A stretch of 64,000 nucleotides of DNA from Tillus elongatus (taxonomy: Eukaryota; Arthropoda; Insecta; Coleoptera; Cleridae): contig OZ023263.1 of assembly GCA_964006375.1 (NCBI GenBank), positions 139,820,636 through 139,884,635 on the forward strand, written 5' to 3'. Both the position numbers and the translations under genes were made by a program. Positions 58,469 to 64,000 of the stretch are shown piece after piece; positions within the stretch are counted from its first letter, which is position 1; each line of letters begins with the position of its first letter. The notes under the pieces are model-generated. The model searched no databases, had not been told where the DNA came from, and saw only the letters and a list, made by a program, of their open reading frames with translations.

Positions 58469-59186
58469 ATGTCGCAAACCTTTGTGTTGAAAGACCGCAG
58501 CTCCCAGCTGTCAACAGACTACGATCCACCAATTGAATTGGATCCAGATGGTAGTAATGCTGTTGCTTTGATAGGCTTTCACACATACAACAACATACCT
58601 AACATATATATAAAGGTAAAAATAAATTTTATGTAAAAGAAGGAGGTGCTTGGAGAACCATCACGATACCTACTGGTGCATATCAAATAACACATTTGGA
58701 AAACTTGCTTCAAAATGAGCTTGTTGGTGCTGCAGCGACACATGAGCAAAAGCAACTAGCTTGATTCTAAGACCTAATCCGAACACCATTAGATGTGAAA
58801 TAAAATGTTTCACAAGTATCAGTTTTGAATCAGATGATTCGATTGGGCGAATGCTGTGATTTTCAAAGCAAGTTCTTCGGCCAGGTGTCTTCCATGAATC
58901 TGATTTACCTGTTAAAATAGTGGATGTTAAACAGATTCGCATAGAAACCAATATTGTGTCTGGGTCCTACTATAACGGGAAACCTTCACATACGTTATAT
59001 GAGTTTGCACCGATGGTTGATCCTGGTTATGCAATCGACATCGAACTTAAGAGTCTAATTTATTTACCAGTGAACAAGCAAGGGATTTCAAATATAAGCA
59101 TCGACATCGTGGATCAAGATTCAGTTCCTGTAAACTTTCAAGGTGAAGAGGTGTCTGTTCGTCTGAATCTTAAAAAGATTGCCTAG
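58469..59186 (+). pseudogene. Penton (minor capsid) gene with frameshifts
   Basis: The single-jelly-roll penton homologue forms capsid vertices. The start at 58469 gives a short frame ending near 58635. The match then moves to another frame (about 58615-58760), again to a third frame with an in-frame TGA near 58857, and finally reads open over 58920-59186 to the natural stop (HTLYEFAPMVDPGYAI, SISIDIVDQD-like, GEEVSVRLNLKK). Two single-base shifts and one stop break it. Decay or indel errors in the assembly could both explain this. Position between protease and MCP is canonical. Confidence 0.75.
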
Positions 59187-59187
59187 A

Positions 59188-59349
59188 ATGTTAGTCTTTA
59201 AGGATATAAAAGCAAGTGAATCTACCAAAACAAGTTCAGTACAGTCATCCACTTCAAAGTGTACACTTCGCTCTGATAATATTGAGTTCCTTAAAAGTCT
59301 TGGTTATCATGTCATCAAAACTCAAAATATTCAAAGACCCCGAGTTTGA
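59188..59349 (+). CDS. Small ORF between penton and capsid genes, 53 codons
   Basis: It begins ATG at 59188, immediately after the penton stop, and overlaps the major capsid start by about 40 bp in another frame. It contains SDNIEFLKSLGY. A short ORF at this spot is plausible in Polintons, but no function is known; it could also be part of the leader of the capsid mRNA. Confidence 0.4.
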   Translation: MLVFKDIKASESTKTSSVQSSTSKCTLRSDNIEFLKSLGYHVIKTQNIQRPRV

Positions 59350-59992
59350 CGATTCCATTGATCGAGAAGAGCTTCGGTCTTACTATTCGTCAACTAAATC
59401 CTTTGGTAACAGTGATGAAGTCGAAATAAACATCAATCAGCAAGATGCATTTGTATGTCTAGCAGAGTCGGTTCTAATAATCGAAGGTGCTCTGGAACTT
59501 TTAGCAATACAAAATGCTGATGGTGAGTGTTATATGTCAAATAATGGAGGAGCCGCTCTGTTTGAATCAGTGTCTTATGAAATAAATAACAAGGAAGTGG
59601 AGCGAGTACGAGACCCATACACCACAACAACTATCAAAAACCTGCTTTCGTTTAGCAAGAATGAAGCCAAATCTCTTAGTAACGCCGGGTTGAATGTATC
59701 ATCAGATCATATCACCTTAAACGACAACAAGTTTCACACACTCCTACCTTTTTGGTACCTCTTCAGTTTCTTCCAGCACTTTAAAGGAGTTCTCTGCGGT
59801 AAACATACTTTCCTATTCACAAAAGCTCGAAGTGATGCCAACAGTTATTATAGTACTGGTAGTGCAAGATCTAAAATTACTGTAACCAACATGTTTTTAA
59901 AAGCTAAACATGTATTTCCACTTTTTGCAAAAATCAAAATGGTGGAGCCTCTTACTTTAATTAGTGGCGCCACTTACCGGCTAAATGTTTAA
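59309..59992 (+). CDS. Major capsid protein, N-terminal half, truncated by the right TIR
   Basis: Double-jelly-roll capsid protein of Polintons. From ATG 59309, landmarks are FKDPEFDDSIDREELRSYY, EININQQDAF, ALFESVSYEINNKEVER and NLLSFSKNEA. From about 59919 the frame reads into the inverted repeat and stops at 59992, so the last 20-odd residues are TIR-encoded. Family members are about twice this length; the missing half is represented by the MAV4 relic (45426-46377). Internal deletion of MAV1 is the likely cause; a functional capsid is unlikely. Confidence 0.82.
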   Translation: MSSKLKIFKDPEFDDSIDREELRSYYSSTKSFGNSDEVEININQQDAFVCLAESVLIIEGALELLAIQNADGECYMSNNGGAALFESVSYEINNKEVERVRDPYTTTTIKNLLSFSKNEAKSLSNAGLNVSSDHITLNDNKFHTLLPFWYLFSFFQHFKGVLCGKHTFLFTKARSDANSYYSTGSARSKITVTNMFLKAKHVFPLFAKIKMVEPLTLISGATYRLNV

Positions 59993-60163
59993 ATTTCCCA
60001 GTTTTTTACTTTCGGTCGACCATCTTGGCCGCCATCTTGGATTGCGTCATCCTTATTTGTAGATTACGTCATCCTCAATACAACCGCCATATTGGTTTCG
60101 TCACGCGCATGCTCAGTAGCGGGTGGTGGGCGGTGGTCTCAGAACCGCCTATCTATACCTACT
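59919..60163 (-). repeat. MAV1 right terminal inverted repeat
   Basis: Complement of 49668-49928. It contains catcttggccgccatcttgg and a cgcgcatgctcag phrase, and ends ctatctatacctact. Confidence 0.9.
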
Positions 60164-60169
60164 GGCGTA
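60164..60169. other. Target site duplication of MAV1, right copy
   Basis: ggcgta, matching 49662-49667. Confidence 0.92.
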
Positions 60170-61142
60170 CATGACTGCAATGAAATAAGACAAGACCTGA
60201 TTGAACAGGGTATTGACACAAAAAAATGTGACGAGAATGGTAACCAAATTTAATCCGATTATCACATCAAACAAAGTTAAGTTAAATCAACTAATAAAGG
60301 AGGTTAAGTTTATGGACAAAACAAGAATCGATTGGGAAATCTACAAAAAAAACTAGCTTTTACGCAATGCCATAGGTGCCAAGAGTGGGGACATGGTGCA
60401 ATAAACTGCTTCGTAGAGCCAAAATGTTTAAAGTGCGCGGAAAATCACCTCACCATGTGTGAGAAATTAAAGGACACACCAGCAACATGCACGAATTTGG
60501 TGACGACCATCCTGCAAATTCCATAAAGTGTAAAGTCTACATTGACCGAATCAATTACATAACTGAAATAAAGCAAAAGAAAAACAAGAAGGAGATTACA
60601 TACCTAGAAGCACCTCCCCGAAAGCCAAATTACTGGCAAGATCGTGCGGTACAAAACCAAAACCTATATAAGAGTGTTAGTGTGAATACAGCAAACGACA
60701 ACCAAACGAATAAATAAAAGTAAAAGCAGCCTAAATGAACAGAAATTAATTAACGAAACACATAACTCAACAAACGTGGTAAGTAGCGTTGAAAATGAAT
60801 TCAACAGTTTGGTTAAAGAACTAGGTGAATTAGATAAGATAATAGGTATTAAAAAAATGCTCTTCTTAGTTAGAAAATTAAAATGTGAAATTGTTAGCTG
60901 TACCACCAATGCAGAAAAATTTGAAAAATTTTGTAATTTTTGTTCGGAGCTCAATGGATAAATACGTTAAAAAATGCTACTGGAATGCAAATGGCATTAA
61001 AAATAAAATTGCCGAATTATTTGATTTTCTTGCTACAGAAAATAATAGCATAATAGGCATTTGTAAAACCAAGTTAAAATAAACAGAAAAATTCAGGATT
61101 AGAAACTATAAGCGTATAAGAAAAAACTCTAATTATAATGGC
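60170..61142 (+). pseudogene. Jockey-like LINE, remainder of ORF1 and start of ORF2
   Basis: Continues the LINE cut by MAV1. DCNEIRQDLIEQGID comes first, then the zinc knuckles (CHRCQEWGHGAINC, CLKCAENH) and, after a frame change, a third knuckle relic with DDHPANSIKC. A C-terminal ORF1 tail (60776-60961) is next. The start of the ORF2 endonuclease (KKCYWNANGIKNKIAEL, near 60970-61080) fades out near 61142. Reverse transcriptase is absent. It binds RNA in live elements; this copy is dead. Confidence 0.75.
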
Positions 61143-61561
61143 TGTTATTGTGTGTGTATGGTTCGTGGATTGTAGTTACCGCTACTTACGTAATTATGTG
61201 GACTGTATCGTGTTATGGAATAAAATCTCTCGGAAACACTTAACGTAGTTATATATTTAAAAACAATAAAACTATATACTATTGATATACGTGTAATACC
61301 ACAAATGCACTCTGTGCTGTAGCTCTTCGAAGCTAATGTGATGAACGAATAGGCTTTAAAGCCATAAAACCTATATACCAATGATATGCATTATATATAG
61401 GCTGAACGTGTAATAGCACAACGCGTGCTCGTGTACAAATCAAATGCACTCGATGCATAAGCTCAGAAGCTTTTCGAAGCTGGTTTGGTGAATGAATAGA
61501 CTCTGTCCAGGTCTTGAACATTGCAGGTCCCTCTCTTCGAGGGATGGGACATGCGCACAAT
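61143..61561. other. Spacer with two diverged repeats
   Basis: Two imperfect copies (about 61285-61360 and 61400-61510) share cgtgtaata.cacaa, caaatgcactc and cttttcgaag phrases. No gene. Confidence 0.45.
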
Positions 61562-61616
61562 AGTAGATAGTGGGCCACCTGGGACCACCCCCTCCACTTT
61601 TTTCTGCGCATGCGCG

Positions 61617-62155
61617 ATGACGTCACGCGCATGCGCTGACCTGTGACAGTTAACAGGTGTTAATGTCATCTGACCTGGGTGACAGCTGTCAACGTCAGCT
61701 GTCAAACCTGTCAGGATTGACAGGTGTCAGCTGTCACCTGACCTGTTTGACAGATGTCAAATGTCATCTGACCTGTGTGACAGCTGTCAAATGTCACATC
61801 TGTCAAACGCGTTCCAAGATGTCTGACCTGTGTCCATAGACAGCCGCAACCCTGTGGGGTTAGGTCTCTATGTGTGTGTGTCAGCTGTCTTATGTCTGAC
61901 CTGTGATGACGTCAGATGTTCCAAGATGGCAACCCCTGTCCATAGATAGCCACAGCCCTGGGTTAGGTCTCTATAGAACTGTCTTATGTCTGACTTGTGA
62001 TGACGTCAGATGTTCCATAGATAGCCACAGCCCCAGGTTAGGTCTCTATGTGTTTGGTATTAACTGTCTTATGTCACATCTGATGACGTCAGACGTTCCC
62101 ATAGATATCTACAAGTCAGGTTAGGTCTCCATGTGTGTTTGTCGAATACCAGCTG
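61617..62155. repeat. Subterminal iterated repeats with TGACGTCA sites (MAV3)
   Basis: First come short gacctgtgacag / cagctgtcaa repeats (61640-61810). Then three or four diverged units of about 85-115 bp (61815-62140) each carry ccatagatagcc and ggttaggtctc phrases and usually tgatgacgtcaga. TGACGTCA occurs at 61618 and within gatgacgtcag near 61904, 62000 and 62083. Comparable in position and content to the MAV2 TIR. Confidence 0.7.
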
Positions 62156-62350
62156 TCTGATTGTTTATTAAGGTTATGTATGTGTTGTATGACAGAAGCA
62201 TGCTTATTACCCGCCATCCGATTGTTTATTAAGGTTATGTTCGTACACATGTTGATTACCAAGCATCTGATTGTTTATTAAGGTTATGTTTGTATTTGTT
62301 ATGTCGTATACATGCTGATTACCAATCATATGATTGTTTGTTAAGGTTAT
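62156..62350. repeat. Tandem units around tgtttattaaggttatg
   Basis: Four copies of gattgtttattaaggttatg-type text spaced about 55-65 bp apart, separated by variants of catgctgattaccaa. Function unknown. Confidence 0.85.
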
Positions 62351-62439
62351 GTTTGTATTTGTTATTTGAATGCAAACAGACATAATAATAATAAGAGTGT
62401 ACTTACATACAACAAGAGACGTCATCCTTGTTTCACAGC

Positions 62440-62850
62440 TTAACACACACTACTGAACAGGTGTCTCCTGTATTCAGGAAACAGACAGACAGACAGCTGA
62501 TTGCCATTGTTGAAGCTTGTACACGCTGTTTGAAAGGATATAACACACGTCATGACAGTTCGATGTCTTTGCTTAGACTGACAGATGCATGTGTAATAAC
62601 ACAGCTGTTTAACAACAGCTAGAGTGAGTAACACTGGTAACACACAGCAAAAACAGACAGACAGACAGACAATTGATTGCCAACAAGTATCATATAGAAC
62701 CTTGTTGAAGCTTGTACACGTTGTTTGAAAGGATATAACACACGTCATGCCAGTACGAAGGCTTTGCTTAGACTGACAGACAGATGTATGTAATAACACA
62801 CCGACAGACAGACAACTATTTAACAACAGCTAGAGCGAGAGCTGAACAGT
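62440..62850. repeat. Duplicated block upstream of the second metalloproteinase
   Basis: Two diverged copies (about 62460-62630 and 62655-62835) share gttgaagcttgtacacg, ggatataacacacgtcatg, gctttgcttagactgacag and caacagctagag, with cagacagacagacag runs. It probably includes the promoter of the downstream gene. Confidence 0.8.
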
Positions 62851-62878
62851 ATAACGCTGGTAAACGTGGAGAGCAGTC

Positions 62879-64000
62879 ATGTTCAAGCTACTCTTGAGTA
62901 TCTGTGTTCTTTGTCTAAGTACCTCCTGTGGAGAGGATGTAAGTGAAACAGACAGACAACTGGCCAACGATTATCTCATCCAATATGGTTATTTAAGCAG
63001 TAATATCACTAACAATGACCAGCTAACGATGTTAGAAAAGACAGAAGCTTTCACAGAGGCTTTAAACATGTTTCAAACGTTTTTCAGTTTACCCGAAAGT
63101 AACAATTTGACTAGTAGAGAGATTAAACTGATGAAACGTAAACGATGTGGTGATGAAGATTTTTCCCAAATTCATTATTAACAGTAAAACCTATATGGAA
63201 AAAGAAAACTTTGAAATGGTACATACATTATTCAGATCCTACAGTACTAATGCTAACACAAAAAGCATTCAAACAATGGGAACAACATATTAATTTGAAT
63301 TTAGTGAGAACAAACAACTATGCGGAAGCCGACATACTTATAAGTCTTTGTGATAACCAACATCTTTACTTGAGAGGTGGGCAACCGTGTGCATATCCAA
63401 TTGGCGGTGATGTTTTAGGACACGCTTATTTTCCAAATATTGCCAATACACCCATAGAGATCCACATAAGCAATAATCTCACGTGGAACCTTCAACCACA
63501 CGCATCAAATGGCTCATCATACTATATGGTTATTCTACACGAACTGGGACACGGTTTAGGACTCAAACACTCCAACAATCAAAACTCTCTTATGTATCCA
63601 CATGCTGGGTCCGGTATATCTGACGAAGATATTCAACGAATGCAGGAGCTGTATGGGCAACGCTCAACAACAGCAATACCAACAACATCAACAACAACAC
63701 AACCTACAACCAAGACATCAAAGACTACAACGAATCCTTCGATAAAACCAAAGGCGTTCGCTGTAAAACCTGAAACCAAAAACACTATGGACTTGTGTAA
63801 TTATATAGACAAGATCAGACCGTTAGTCATTATAAACCACAACATGTATCTGTTTTATAAGAAATGTGTGGGTTGTCCCGTTGAACAATATGAAGGGTCC
63901 CTATCCGGAGGTAAAACTTGTGACAGATTGGCTACCACATTTGAAAAATTTAAAAGAAATTAAACATATATATCAGAGGCCTGGTGGTGAAGTGGTCATG
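62879..64000 (+). pseudogene. Second matrix metalloproteinase, two frameshifts, incomplete
   Basis: Paralogue of 28158-29840. The signal peptide (MFKLLLSICVLCLSTSCG), propeptide and cysteine-switch-like RCGDED read from 62879 to a stop at 63181. A one-base shift near 63155-63170 moves the catalytic domain (63211 onward, HELGHGLGLKH at 63538-63570, Met-turn NSLMY) to another frame. A second shift near 63865 interrupts the hemopexin domain, which continues to the window edge. The hinge is shorter and lacks the duplication of the MAV2 gene. Either recently inactivated or affected by indel errors; everything else is well conserved. Confidence 0.8.

Larger units (their letters stand above)
49668..60163 (+). 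mobile_element. Maverick/Polinton MAV1 (capsid and integrase set, no polymerase)
   Basis: A 10,496-bp element with AGTAGGTATAGATAGG...CCTATCTATACCTACT ends, inverted repeats of about 250 bp and a 6-bp duplication. Left to right: three accessory genes and KilA-N (plus); integrase, fibre-like, DUF8207-like and ATPase genes (minus); PLA2, protease, penton, small ORF and major capsid (plus). The capsid gene runs straight into the right TIR, so its 3' half and whatever lay beyond (probably polB) were deleted. Integrase is split by a repeat insertion. It is a defective but recent-looking copy. Confidence 0.93.
61562..64000 (+). mobile_element. Left end of a third Maverick, MAV3 (runs off the window)
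   Basis: AGTAGATAGTGGGCCAC at 61562 matches the MAV2 terminus AGTAGGTAATGGGACAC at 14 of 17 positions. As in MAV2, TGACGTCA palindromes and iterated repeats follow, and a matrix metalloproteinase gene of the same family lies inside. The preceding hexamer, cacaat, would be the target duplication. The right end is outside the window, so this remains unproven. Confidence 0.55.

Overview
The window is eukaryotic nuclear DNA from an animal, most likely an arthropod. PolB is interrupted by a GT-AG intron, promoters pair a TATA box with a TCAGT-type initiator, and Jockey-like LINE, Penelope-like and Tc1/mariner-like remnants lie around it. The species cannot be fixed from sequence alone. I see no ordinary host gene. 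Nearly all readable coding capacity belongs to Maverick/Polinton elements (virus-like DNA transposons related to adintoviruses) and to other transposon relics, with long (TA)n tracts between them.

Layout. 1-2730 is AT-rich sequence with two short repeat elements. 2731-8311 (arm A) and 33701-35245 (arm B) form one unit that recurs, without its large insertion, as A' (35258-41315) plus B' (41316-42860). The insertion is Maverick MAV2 (8312-33694). It has about 2.1-kb terminal inverted repeats (TIRs), AGTAG...CTACT ends and a 6-bp target duplication tttata; the empty site is preserved at 41310-41315. MAV2 carries a family-B DNA polymerase, a separate copy of the polymerase N-terminal domain, a small gene of a Maverick-associated family, and a secreted matrix metalloproteinase. 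I find no capsid, integrase or packaging gene in it. A 200-N gap at 18546-18745 is followed by an apparently exact copy of 11507-18545 (18746-25784). This is most simply a missed contig overlap, which would make the real MAV2 about 18.1 kb.

42861-47368 holds LINE 3' fragments, the C-terminal part of a Maverick major capsid gene and a decayed Maverick right end (MAV4). MAV1 (49668-60163, target duplication ggcgta) is inserted into ORF1 of a Jockey-like LINE whose halves lie at 49137-49667 and 60170-61142. MAV1 has the morphogenesis set: integrase (broken by a repeat insertion), a fibre-like protein, a DUF8207-like protein, the packaging ATPase, a PLA2 minor capsid protein, the adenain-like protease, a frameshifted penton gene and a truncated major capsid gene. 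It also has KilA-N and three accessory genes, but no polymerase. A third Maverick, MAV3, probably begins at 61562 with a terminus like that of MAV2, and carries a second, frameshifted metalloproteinase that runs off the window.

How the genes fit together. MAV2 has replication functions plus a metalloproteinase; MAV1 has integration and virion functions but no polymerase. The metalloproteinase appears in two Maverick contexts, which suggests it is element cargo rather than a host gene, perhaps comparable to the metalloproteinases carried by some insect DNA viruses. That function is inference.
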